From JBJXHN01 sp046233135 (GTDB lineage Bacteria; Pseudomonadota; Alphaproteobacteria; Rhodospirillales; Rhodospirillaceae): DNA of 64,000 nucleotides. Under the pieces are notes generated by a model. It worked only from the letters and a program-made list of their open reading frames with translations. It did not search any database and was not told the DNA's origin. Below, in pieces: positions 50,361-59,116 of this stretch. A program made the position numbers and the translations under genes. Position 1 is the stretch's first letter; the number at the start of each line of letters is the position of its first letter. The stretch lies in contig JBJXHN010000011.1 of assembly GCA_046233135.1 (NCBI GenBank), positions 1 to 64,000 of the forward strand, given 5' to 3'.

Positions 50361-51353
50361 TCAAGCGGCGCGGGCCAAGGTCCCCAGGTAGGCGTTTTGC
50401 GCGTGCTCGATCTGGACGGAGAGATCGCTGTACTTGCTCCGCCAGCCCAGTTCCCGAATGGCCACTTTGGGATCGGCGACCAGCACCGCCGGATCCCCTT
50501 CCCGTCGGGGCTTTCTCAGGACGGTGAAGGTCTTTCCGGAAACCGCTTGAACGGTATCGATGACCTCGCGCACGGAATGGCCGCGGCCCGTGCCTAGGTT
50601 GGCTACCAGGGGATCCCCCCCAGAGAGCAGCCGCGAAAGCGCCAGGACATGGGCCTCGGCGAGATCGGCCACGTGCACATAGTCGCGAATACAGGTCCCG
50701 TCGGGGGTCTCGTAATCATCGCCGAAGATGGCGATGTCGGGTCGGGCGCCGTGGGCAGCCTGGAGCGTCAAGGGAATCAAATGGGTTTCCGGCTCGTGAT
50801 TTTCCCGGAGTTCCCCTTCCGGGTCGGCCCCGGCGGCATTGAAATAGCGTAGCGCGCAGAACCGCAGGTTCCGGGCGGCGGCCGTGTCGCGCAGGATGTC
50901 CTCGACCATCAACTTGCTCCGGCCATAGGGATTGACCGGGCGCCAGGGATGGCTTTCAGGAATGGGAACCTGCTCCGGGTCGCCGTAGACGGCGGCCGTG
51001 GAGGAGAAGACCAGCTTGTCCAGCCCGGTCTCGCGCATGGCGTTCAACAGGGACAGCGTGCCGCCGACGTTGTTGCGATAGAAAGCTTCCGGTTCCCGTA
51101 TGGAGATCCCCGCCTCGATGAAGGCGGCGAAGTGCAGAACTCCGACCGGCTGGTGCCGCCGGATAACCTCGGCGAGACGGCCTTCATCGGCCAGGGCGCC
51201 CACTTCCAGGGGTCCCCATTTCACGGCCTCCCGGATGCCATTGGAAAGGTCGTCATAGACGACGGGGCGGAAGCCCGCCCGCGCCAGCGCCTTGCAAACA
51301 TGGCTTCCCACGAAGCCCGCTCCTCCGACCACCAATACCGTCCTGGATTTCAT
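50361..51353 (-). CDS. galE: UDP-glucose 4-epimerase
   Basis: A 330-residue extended short-chain dehydrogenase. The NAD site VLVVGGAGFVGSHVCKAL, FSSTAAVYG, the catalytic Y-x3-K in NPYGRSKLMVE, and RYFNAAGADPEGELRENHEPETHLIP are all GalE signatures. It makes UDP-galactose for the polysaccharide. Start ATG 51353 has AGGAGG upstream; the frame is open further upstream but without similarity. Its own sigma-54 element lies at 51430. Confidence 0.93.
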   Translation of the reverse strand: MKSRTVLVVGGAGFVGSHVCKALARAGFRPVVYDDLSNGIREAVKWGPLEVGALADEGRLAEVIRRHQPVGVLHFAAFIEAGISIREPEAFYRNNVGGTLSLLNAMRETGLDKLVFSSTAAVYGDPEQVPIPESHPWRPVNPYGRSKLMVEDILRDTAAARNLRFCALRYFNAAGADPEGELRENHEPETHLIPLTLQAAHGARPDIAIFGDDYETPDGTCIRDYVHVADLAEAHVLALSRLLSGGDPLVANLGTGRGHSVREVIDTVQAVSGKTFTVLRKPRREGDPAVLVADPKVAIRELGWRSKYSDLSVQIEHAQNAYLGTLARAA

Positions 51354-51429
51354 ACCGTTCCTCCTGAGTTCGTAGCCAATGGCCAAAGGGGGGGGCGCCT
51401 GGCCACCCGTGGCGGGTTCCGGGTGTCCT

Positions 51430-51446
51430 AGCAAATGTCGTGCCGG
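51430..51446 (-). promoter_or_regulatory. sigma-54 promoter for galE
   Basis: On the minus strand: CCGGCACGACATTTGCT. The GG and GC are ten bases apart; one consensus T before GG is C. Expected start near 51420, giving a leader of about 65 bases. Confidence 0.72.
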
Positions 51447-51482
51447 AAATGGCGCGGGTCGCGGGGCGTTCGCGTCGGACGA

Positions 51483-51500
51483 GTGGCATGTAAGTTGCTT
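51483..51500 (+). promoter_or_regulatory. sigma-54 promoter for the 51537 receiver gene
   Basis: GTGGCATGTAAGTTGCTT has GG at 51485-51486 and GC at 51497-51498, ten bases apart. It is divergent from the galE element only about 37 bases away. Expected start near 51510. Confidence 0.75.
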
Positions 51501-51536
51501 GAATGGGGAGGAGAATGACCTCGTCGGGAGTGTGTT

Positions 51537-51911
51537 ATGTGGCGAAAGAAGCAGCGGATTCTCGTGGTGGACGACGACCCCGTTATCCATCGCATCGTTC
51601 GGAACTGGTGCGAGAAGAAGCTCGGGGTCGATGTCCGCGGCTGCGGCAGTGTCGAGGAGGCGATTGTCCAGGCGGACAAGGAAAAGCCTGACCTCGTGGT
51701 GCTCGATTGGCACCTGCCCGGCGCCGACGGCCTCCATTTTCTGCGGTGGCTCCGCCGGTCGCGAACCTTGGGGACGGTGCCCGTCATCATGGTCACCTGC
51801 AATCAGGTCATGGGCAGCATCGAGGAAGCTTTCGCCGCTGGCGCGAATGGCTATCTCGTCAAGCCGCTGAACCTGGGCAAGCTAGCCGATTTCGTCCGCG
51901 ACGGCGTCTAG
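51537..51911 (+). CDS. single-domain response regulator
   Basis: A 124-residue receiver. ILVVDDDPV gives the acidic pocket, LVVLDWHLPGADG the phospho-Asp, and VIMVT with YLVKPLN the conserved Thr and Lys. No output domain is attached, as in CheY or Spo0F. It probably shuttles phosphate between the hybrid kinases and Hpt proteins downstream. It shares the sigma-54 control of the polysaccharide genes, which ties it to them. Confidence 0.9.
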   Translation: MWRKKQRILVVDDDPVIHRIVRNWCEKKLGVDVRGCGSVEEAIVQADKEKPDLVVLDWHLPGADGLHFLRWLRRSRTLGTVPVIMVTCNQVMGSIEEAFAAGANGYLVKPLNLGKLADFVRDGV

Positions 51912-51982
51912 ACGGTGAGTCGCATAACGAGACTTTTTTTCAAAATGCAACACCATGCGTGTCAAAATGAAAGAAGAAAACC

Positions 51983-53257
51983 ATGAAGGGCTTTCTCGAT
52001 AGAGATCGGGTCAAGATTGAAAACGCAGAGGTCGCCATGGGTAATCCGAAAGAGCGGCGCGGATCGCGAAAGGCGGTTCTGATCGTCGATGACGTCGCCA
52101 GCAATCGCGGTCTCGCTCGGGGGATCCTCGAGGAGGCTGGATACGAGGTGGCGGAGGCCGCCCATGGTCACTCGGCCCTGGAGGCCATCAAGAAACGGCC
52201 CTTCGGGGTCATCCTGATGGACCTGTGCATGCCCTATTGCGATGGCCCCTCCGCAGTGCGGGCCATGCGGGCAATGGATACGCGCTTGGCCCTGGTGCCG
52301 ATCATCGCCGTGACGGCCGAGACCGACCCGGTGGTCTTGACGACCCTGGATGGAACCGGTTTCGACGATTGCCTCGCCATTCCCTATGCCCGGGACGTGA
52401 TTCTCGAGAAAGTCGAGCATTGGCTGTCCGTGGGTGACTGGTCGGCGCCGCGCAATGGCGGCCCGGCGTGGACGGCGGGAGCGTCCATCGACCTTTCCTC
52501 CAATCCGATCGACGAGGTGGGCGCCTTGCCGCTCCTGAACCAGGCGCATCTGGATGTGCTGACGGACGCCATGGACGCCGCCGAAAAGAAAGATCTGGCT
52601 CTCGCGTTCCGGAGCCGGACCTCGACGATCGTCGCCTTGCTGGAGGACGGATGGGACAAGGCATCCGACGAGACGCGGAGGGAGAACGCCCACGCCGTTC
52701 GCAGCAGCGCCCAGACATTGGGGGCGACGCGACTGAGCGCCTTGGCGCTCAGGATGGAATTCGGCCAAGGGGCTGACCAGGGAAAGCTGGAGGTTTTCCG
52801 GGCCACCTTGGAGGCGACCCAGAAGGCGTTGGAATCCTGGAGCGCCAACGGTGACATCGCGGACAACGTCATGGGAGCGGTGCTTCCTGTGGAAGACCTG
52901 GTCGATCCGCGACGGCTCGATGAAGTCCTCGCTCTTCCGCCGGCCAGCCTCCGTTCGATCACCTCGCACCTGCGCGCGGATGTCGAGCGCCACGCGGGTC
53001 TGATCGAACAGGGGTGGTTGACCGCGGATCTGGAGGCGATGCAGCGGGGAAGCCACACCCTGAAAAGCGTCGCGGGAAGCCTTGGCGCCGTTCCCTTGGA
53101 GGTCGCCTGTTCCCGCCTTCACGTTGCTTGCAGGTCGGGGGACCGGACGGACGCCGTCGCGCTTGCCCGTCCCGTTTATCCCTTGGCCATGGCGACGGTG
53201 GACCGGCTTCACGACCTTCTGGATCAAGCCATTGGCGAGGGGAGCGATCATGTTTGA
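51983..53257 (+). CDS. receiver protein with two Hpt domains
   Basis: A 424-residue cytoplasmic protein. The N-terminal receiver (about 30-150) has AVLIVDDVASN and VILMDLCMPYCDG, but the expected K-P is I-P (CLAIPYA), so the conserved Lys is lost. Two Hpt-like domains follow. The first has the His in NAHAVRSSAQTLGATRL (near 236). The second has GSHTLKSVAGSLGAVPL (near 357). Start could be ATG 51983 or ATG 52037, which has AGAGG before it. Coupled to the next receiver gene by an 8-base overlap. Confidence 0.82.
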   Translation: MKGFLDRDRVKIENAEVAMGNPKERRGSRKAVLIVDDVASNRGLARGILEEAGYEVAEAAHGHSALEAIKKRPFGVILMDLCMPYCDGPSAVRAMRAMDTRLALVPIIAVTAETDPVVLTTLDGTGFDDCLAIPYARDVILEKVEHWLSVGDWSAPRNGGPAWTAGASIDLSSNPIDEVGALPLLNQAHLDVLTDAMDAAEKKDLALAFRSRTSTIVALLEDGWDKASDETRRENAHAVRSSAQTLGATRLSALALRMEFGQGADQGKLEVFRATLEATQKALESWSANGDIADNVMGAVLPVEDLVDPRRLDEVLALPPASLRSITSHLRADVERHAGLIEQGWLTADLEAMQRGSHTLKSVAGSLGAVPLEVACSRLHVACRSGDRTDAVALARPVYPLAMATVDRLHDLLDQAIGEGSDHV

Positions 53258-53675
53258 CGCGGAGGAGAGGACCATGACCGAACGGCTCGCCAGAAAGGCC
53301 ACGCGGCGCGTCTTGCTGGTCGAGGACACGCTGACCCTCGCCTACCTCTATCGGGAATATTTGGTTTCCGAGGGGATCGAGGCGGACATCGTCACGTCCG
53401 GGGAGGAAGCCATACGTGTCTTGGGCGAGACCTCTTATGAGGTCGTTTTGCTGGATGTTCAGCTGCCAGGATGCGATGGAACCGAGGTTTTGAGGTTCAT
53501 GACCGAGAACGGCGTCCCCGCGCGGGGGATCGTTGTCACGGCCTACGGATGCATCGACAAGACTCTTGAGCTGATGCGCGCCGGTGCCTTCGATTTCATC
53601 CAAAAGCCGGTGGCCAAGGCGCGTCTTATCGAAGCCGTGCGCGGTGCCTTTCCCGAGGGTCGGAAGACGTCATGA
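53250..53675 (+). CDS. response regulator (receiver only)
   Basis: A 141-residue protein with one receiver: RVLLVEDTLTL, VVLLDVQLPGCDG, IVVTAYG and FIQKPVAKA, all key residues present. ATG 53250 overlaps the previous stop; ATG 53274, behind GGAGGAGAGG, is an equally good start. The C-terminal 15 residues carry no output domain. Overlaps the next gene by ATGA, so the four genes from 51983 on form one unit. Confidence 0.88.
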   Translation: MFDAEERTMTERLARKATRRVLLVEDTLTLAYLYREYLVSEGIEADIVTSGEEAIRVLGETSYEVVLLDVQLPGCDGTEVLRFMTENGVPARGIVVTAYGCIDKTLELMRAGAFDFIQKPVAKARLIEAVRGAFPEGRKTS

Positions 53676-54145
53676 GCCGGAAAAAGACGATAACGGGGGG
53701 GGCGAGCGTCGGCGAAGCCGGTCAGACCCCGGCCAGCCTGCGCAAGGCCGACGGTTACGTGGATGCCGTTCTGAGGGCCATTCCGCCGGAGGTCGAGGCC
53801 GCGCTCAGCGAGGAGCAAATGGTTGCCTTGGCCGCGGCCGTGGCCAAGGCGACCCGAGGGCGCCGTCATATGGTGGATTTGCGAATCAGTCTGCCCCTCT
53901 ATGTGACGCGACTTTATTGCGTTCTTCTCATCGGCCAGGACCGCCGGACCCATGTGAAACGAACGCTGGTTGATCGCAGAAATCAGGGCCGTTCGACGGC
54001 GTCGGCGATGTTGATGTCCAGTGTCGCCGTGGCCCTGACCGGCACGTTTCTGCTGGGCCTGTTCCTGATCCTCTACACCGCCAAAAGCATGATGGGGATC
54101 GATATTTTCCCCGGCATCCATTTTCGAGAGCTTTTTTTCGGATGA
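53672..54145 (+). CDS. small membrane protein of the phosphorelay operon
   Basis: A 157-residue protein. A hydrophilic helical N-terminal ~65 residues is followed by MVDLRISLPLYVTRLYCVLLIGQDRRTHVKRTLVDRRN and one strong membrane helix (about 115-137). I recall similar alphaproteobacterial proteins without a known function. The conserved ISLPL..tRLY-VLL.G.DRR block suggests a specific family. It sits between a receiver and the hybrid kinase, so a role in membrane tethering of the relay is possible. Confidence 0.65.
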   Translation: MSRKKTITGGASVGEAGQTPASLRKADGYVDAVLRAIPPEVEAALSEEQMVALAAAVAKATRGRRHMVDLRISLPLYVTRLYCVLLIGQDRRTHVKRTLVDRRNQGRSTASAMLMSSVAVALTGTFLLGLFLILYTAKSMMGIDIFPGIHFRELFFG

Positions 54146-54226
54146 GTCGAATCGTCACTTGATCCTCTCGCGGACGGCGCGCGCGGCATTCCATCGGGCG
54201 TCGCGTCCCCCGGGAGATGGCGAAGC

Positions 54227-57200
54227 ATGAGGCCAGTTAAAATGGGAACCGGGACGATGAAATGGGGCAAAGCGCAGGGCTTTTGGGTTTGGGCTCTGGC
54301 CATATTCGCGGTCGGCGTGGTCGCGAGCGCCGTCATGGCCTGGCGTGTCCACCAATCGAACCGGCAAGAGGTCGAGGATGTCCTGAAACAGGAAGCCACG
54401 CTGTTGTTCCAGGCGGTCGCCAGCCGGGTCACCCTCTATCAATATGGTCTGCGGGGCGCTCGCGGCGCGGTGATCGGTGCCGGGCCGGACGGCGTTACGC
54501 GGGACATTTTCGTGCGCTACAGTCGCAGTCGCGACCTTTCCGATGAGTTTCCCGGCTGTCATGGCTTCGGGTTTATCCGCAAGGTTACCCCCGACCGCCT
54601 TGAGCAGTTCCTGAGGGACGCGCGGGCCGATGGATGGCCCGACTTTTCCGTTCGCGAACTGAATCCCAACGAGGGAGATCGGTTCATCATCCAGTACATC
54701 GAGCCCGCCGACCGCAATCTGGCGGCCATTGGTCTGGATATCGCGTCCGAAGCCAACCGGCGGACGGCGGCGCTGGCCTCCGCGGATCATGCCGATGTTC
54801 GGTTGACCGCGCCGATCACGCTGGTTCAGGTCTCGGGGGCCAAGCTTCAGTCGTTCCTGATGCTGTTGCCAATCTACAAAACCTTGATTCCCCCCCCCAC
54901 GGTCGCGGGGCGCCGCGAGCAACTCGTTGGCTGGAGCTACGCCGTTCTCAACATGGGAGAAGTGCTGAAGGACCTGGCGCCGGATCCCACCCGCCTGATC
55001 TTCCGGCTGCAGGACGTGGAGGGGGCCGCCCAACCGGTCCAGTTCTTTTCGTCGTCCCCTTCGGTCGAGTGGGACCCGGCGGACGGGCCAGTCGACGAAA
55101 GCACCCACACCTTGTTCGGGCGGACGTGGTCGTTGTCGGTCCGCCCTGGTCCCTCCTTCATTCCGTCGCTGCGATTGACGGACCCCTGGACTCTCTTCTT
55201 CCAGGGCATTGCGGTGTCGCTGTTCATGGCGGTGGGCAGTGGCGTCGTCGGCGCCGGCCAGGCGAGACGGCGTCAAGCCGCCGTGGCCCGGGAGCGGCTG
55301 CTGACCATCATCGAAAGCAGCGGTGATGCCATCGTCGGCCAGGACCTGGACGGCAGGATCACCAGCTGGAATCCGGCGGCGGAGCAGTTGTTCGGGTATC
55401 CGCAAGAGGATGTGCGGGATAAGCCCCTCGCTCCTCTCCTGGTTCCGGCCGATCGGCGGAATGAAGACGCCGATATCATCGCGCGCGTGATCTCCGGTGA
55501 GAAGGTCAATGCCTTTGATACCCGTCGCGTGACCCGTGACGGGACGGTGATCGACGTGTCGCTGACGGCCTGCCCCATCCTGGACGAAAAAGGTCAGGTC
55601 ACGGGGATCGCCAAGCTGATGCACGACGTGACGGAACGGAAGGCGGCGGAGAGCCGTCTCATCGAATTTAATCGGCGGCTGGAGGAGCAGGTCGCCAAGC
55701 GGACGGTCGATCTAGACGCCGCCAATCGCACTCTGAAGGGGGTCATGGACGCGATTCCATCGATGATCGGCTATTGGGATCGGGACCTGAACTGTAAGAT
55801 CGCCAATCATGCCTATGCGAAGTGGTTCTGCGCCGATCCCGCGAAACTGGTCGGGACATCGATCCGGTCATTGCTCGGGGCCGATCTGTTTGAAAAAAAT
55901 CGCCCCCACATCGAAGCGGCATTGCGCGGCGAGCCCCAGATGTTCGAGCGGGAGATTCCAAAGCCGGATGGATCGGGCACTCGACACTCCCTGGCCCACT
56001 ACATTCCCGATGTGGTGGATGGCGACGTGGTCGGGTTCTTCGCCCTGGTTCACGACGTCTCGGAGATCGCCGAGGGCCGACAAAAACTCGCCGCCGCGCT
56101 TCAGGAGAACGAATCCCTGCTGCGCACCATCAATGAACAGCTTCTCTGTTCAATGACGGATAGAGATGGCCGTATCACCAGCATCAACGATAATTTCTGT
56201 CGGGCGACGGGATACACGAGCCAGGAATTGATCGGCCAGACCCATCATGTCCTCGGTTCAGGTGTCCACGACCGGGCGTTCTGGAAGGACATGTGGGACA
56301 CGATCAGCGCGGGCCAGTCCTGGCGGGGCGAGGTCTGTAATCGCGCGCGGGATGGAAGCCTGCTTTGGATGGACAGCGTCTTCGTTCCCTTCACCGCGGA
56401 GGACGGCACGGTTGATCGCTACCTGGCCTTGCGCATCGACATTACCAGTCGAAAAAGCGCGGAAGCGGAATTGCGCCAAACCCGCGACCTGCTGCAGCAA
56501 GTTCTGAAAGCGGCCTCCGAGTTCTCGATTATCGCCACGGACCCCGAGGGAATGATCACTCTTTTCAATACAGGCGCCGAGCGCATGCTGGGGTACGGGG
56601 CCGAGGAGATGATCGGGCTGCGGACACCGGCCGCGGTCCATCTTCCGGAAGAGATCGAGGCGCGCGGGCGGGAACTCAGCGCCGAGACGGGAGAACCCGT
56701 CGAGGGCTTCCGTGTGTTCGTGCACCGCCCCGAGATCGACGGCGCGGAGGCGCGCGAGTGGACCTATGTCCGCCGCGACGGCGGCCATCTGACGGTCATG
56801 CTGGTGGTGACTCCCATTCGCCGAGAAGATGGCGCGATCAGTGGCTACCTGGGGGTTGCCCAGGACATCACCGCGCGGAAGGAGATCGAGGTCGCGTTGC
56901 TTGACGCCAAACAGACGGCGGAAACGGCGAGCAAGGCCAAGGGGCGTTTCCTGGCCAATATGAGCCATGAGATCCGCACCCCCATGAACGCGGTTCTTGG
57001 ACTGTTGACCCTGGTCCAGAAAACCGATCTCACGTCACACCAGTCGCAATACGTTGTCAAGGCGCATACGGCGGCCAAGACCCTGCTTGGGCTCCTCAAC
57101 GATATTTTGGATTTCTCGAAGATCGAAGCGGGGGAACTGCATTTCGACGAACAGCCCTTCAACCTGGAACAGGTTCTGAACGAACTGTCGATCGTGCTCT

Positions 57201-58891
57201 CCGCCTCCACCGAAACCCGGGACATCGAAATGCTGATCGATGTGACTCCGGGCATGCCCGTGGATCTGGTGGGGGATAGTCTGCGGTTTCGACAAATCCT
57301 GATGAATCTCGCCGGCAATGCCATGAAATTCACGGACCGAGGGCATGTGATCATCCAGGTTGAATGTCTGGAGCGGACGGAGGACACCGTCACGGCGCGG
57401 ATCAGTGTCGCCGATACCGGCATCGGGATTGACAGCGAGCAGATTCAAAGGATTTTCGAGGCATTCCAGCAGGCCGAGGCATCCACCACCCGCCGGTTCG
57501 GCGGCACGGGGTTGGGGCTGACCATCACCCGCCACTTGATTGAAATGATGGGGGGAAGACTGAATGTGGAGAGCACGCCGGGACAGGGCAGTCGCTTCTG
57601 GTTCGATCTGACCCTGGCATTGGCGGACAAGGGGACGGAATCCCCGTCCCCGTCGACATCGCCACAGCCCTCGGGCAAGGTCCTGATCGTCGAAGACTAT
57701 GCCGCCTCTGCCCGTGTCCTTCGGTCCATGGTCGAACATCATGGTCACGTCGCGCGCGTGGCGAGCAGCGGAGAGGACGCGATACGGGAGGTTCTGGAGG
57801 CCACCGAGGACGCTCCTTTCGATATCGTCTTCATGGATTGGTACCTTCCGGGAATGGATGGAATAACCGCCGCGACGCGGATCCGCGAGGCGCTCGGGTC
57901 GGAAAAGGCACCCGTGATCGTGATGGTCAGCGCCGCCGGGAACGCGATATCCGAAAGCCTCCCCTTGGAGGGCAATGCGCCGTTCAGTCATGTCCTGTCC
58001 AAGCCGGTGACGCCGGGACAGATCGACAGCACGCTGAGCAAGGTGTTCGCGCCCAAATCCTTCGCGCAAGAGGACCAACCCCAGGGGATGCTGGACCTTA
58101 AGCCATTGTCCGGTCTTCATCTGCTTCTCGTGGAAGACAACGAGCTGAATCAATGGGTCGGGACCGAGCTTCTCGAGCATGTGGGGGCGACCGTCGCGCT
58201 TGCGAAGGGCGGGATCGAGGCCGTGTCCATGGTTTTGGATGGCGACACCCTCCCGGACGCCGTGCTGATGGACGTTCAGATGCCCGATATCGACGGCTAT
58301 GAAGCGACCAGGCGGATCCGGGCCGATCGGCGCTTTGACGCCTTGCCGATCATCGCGATGACCGCGAACGCCTCGCAAGCCGACCGCGCACTCTGCCTGG
58401 CCGCCGGCATGAACGACCATGTGGGAAAGCCCATCGACGTCGACCGCACGGTCCGCGCGATCCTCTCCCTCGTTAAACCCAAAGGGGAGTCCGCCGACAG
58501 AGATGTGGTGATCGCTCCCGTGCTTGCGGATGATCTCGATTTCGAGCCGATGGAGGCGGTCTTGCAGCGGTTCATGGGGCGCCATGACATGGTCGCGCGC
58601 ATGATCCCGGTTTTTGAAGGGCAGATCCACGCCTCGCTCGATGAGCTCTCGATGGCCCTGACCGCAGAGGATTACGAGGGCGCCGCGACCACGATGCATA
58701 AGATCAAAGGGACGGTGGGGCTGCTCGGCGCGAATGGCTTAACGCGACAGATATGCCGTGCCTACGATGGCTTGCGGGAACGGGATCCGGCGGTGCTGGA
58801 AGACGTGTGCGCGGAGCGGTGGCTGGTCATGGTCCGCCGGATGTTTGAACAGAGCATCGCGCGTCTCAAGCGGGAAACCGACGGCCAGTAG
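54227..58891 (+). CDS. hybrid histidine kinase: CHASE-PAS(4)-HisKA-HATPase-REC-REC-Hpt
   Basis: A 1554-residue inner-membrane sensor kinase. Membrane helices at about 20-38 and 322-342 flank a periplasmic CHASE-like domain (FGFIRKVTPDRL, FIIQYIEPADRNLAAIGLDIASE). Four PAS domains start near 354, 503, 627 and 756. HisKA has NMSHEIRTPMNAVLGL (His about 914). The ATPase has NLAGNAMKF, DTGIGI and GGTGLGLTI. Two receivers follow (IVFMDWYLPGMDG, near 1200; AVLMDVQMPDIDG, near 1345), then an Hpt (MHKIKGTVGLLGA, near 1490). All key residues are present. It can relay internally and to the free receivers upstream. Confidence 0.9.
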   Translation: MRPVKMGTGTMKWGKAQGFWVWALAIFAVGVVASAVMAWRVHQSNRQEVEDVLKQEATLLFQAVASRVTLYQYGLRGARGAVIGAGPDGVTRDIFVRYSRSRDLSDEFPGCHGFGFIRKVTPDRLEQFLRDARADGWPDFSVRELNPNEGDRFIIQYIEPADRNLAAIGLDIASEANRRTAALASADHADVRLTAPITLVQVSGAKLQSFLMLLPIYKTLIPPPTVAGRREQLVGWSYAVLNMGEVLKDLAPDPTRLIFRLQDVEGAAQPVQFFSSSPSVEWDPADGPVDESTHTLFGRTWSLSVRPGPSFIPSLRLTDPWTLFFQGIAVSLFMAVGSGVVGAGQARRRQAAVARERLLTIIESSGDAIVGQDLDGRITSWNPAAEQLFGYPQEDVRDKPLAPLLVPADRRNEDADIIARVISGEKVNAFDTRRVTRDGTVIDVSLTACPILDEKGQVTGIAKLMHDVTERKAAESRLIEFNRRLEEQVAKRTVDLDAANRTLKGVMDAIPSMIGYWDRDLNCKIANHAYAKWFCADPAKLVGTSIRSLLGADLFEKNRPHIEAALRGEPQMFEREIPKPDGSGTRHSLAHYIPDVVDGDVVGFFALVHDVSEIAEGRQKLAAALQENESLLRTINEQLLCSMTDRDGRITSINDNFCRATGYTSQELIGQTHHVLGSGVHDRAFWKDMWDTISAGQSWRGEVCNRARDGSLLWMDSVFVPFTAEDGTVDRYLALRIDITSRKSAEAELRQTRDLLQQVLKAASEFSIIATDPEGMITLFNTGAERMLGYGAEEMIGLRTPAAVHLPEEIEARGRELSAETGEPVEGFRVFVHRPEIDGAEAREWTYVRRDGGHLTVMLVVTPIRREDGAISGYLGVAQDITARKEIEVALLDAKQTAETASKAKGRFLANMSHEIRTPMNAVLGLLTLVQKTDLTSHQSQYVVKAHTAAKTLLGLLNDILDFSKIEAGELHFDEQPFNLEQVLNELSIVLSASTETRDIEMLIDVTPGMPVDLVGDSLRFRQILMNLAGNAMKFTDRGHVIIQVECLERTEDTVTARISVADTGIGIDSEQIQRIFEAFQQAEASTTRRFGGTGLGLTITRHLIEMMGGRLNVESTPGQGSRFWFDLTLALADKGTESPSPSTSPQPSGKVLIVEDYAASARVLRSMVEHHGHVARVASSGEDAIREVLEATEDAPFDIVFMDWYLPGMDGITAATRIREALGSEKAPVIVMVSAAGNAISESLPLEGNAPFSHVLSKPVTPGQIDSTLSKVFAPKSFAQEDQPQGMLDLKPLSGLHLLLVEDNELNQWVGTELLEHVGATVALAKGGIEAVSMVLDGDTLPDAVLMDVQMPDIDGYEATRRIRADRRFDALPIIAMTANASQADRALCLAAGMNDHVGKPIDVDRTVRAILSLVKPKGESADRDVVIAPVLADDLDFEPMEAVLQRFMGRHDMVARMIPVFEGQIHASLDELSMALTAEDYEGAATTMHKIKGTVGLLGANGLTRQICRAYDGLRERDPAVLEDVCAERWLVMVRRMFEQSIARLKRETDGQ

Positions 58892-58943
58892 GGAAACGTG
58901 AACGCCGGTTCGCGAAAAGGCAAAAGCCACCAAATCGGAACAA

Positions 58944-58980
58944 GAAGAATGGCCGCTTCACATTGAAGCGGCCATTCTTC
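58944..58980. terminator. bidirectional terminator, perfect 17-bp stem
   Basis: GAAGAATGGCCGCTTCA pairs fully with TGAAGCGGCCATTCTTC across a 3-base loop. It lies between the convergent 54227 kinase and 59117 cyclase genes and would stop both. Confidence 0.7.
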
Positions 58981-59116
58981 TACGGGCTTGGCGACGAGGC
59001 GCCGACACCGGGGTCGAGCGCGGACCCATCTCGGGGATCGAAGCTGGGGAGATCGGTTGACCGAGTCCGTCGCCTCTTCGGCCGCGAGAGGGGGCGGATA
59101 TGGCGCCCCGGTTCTG

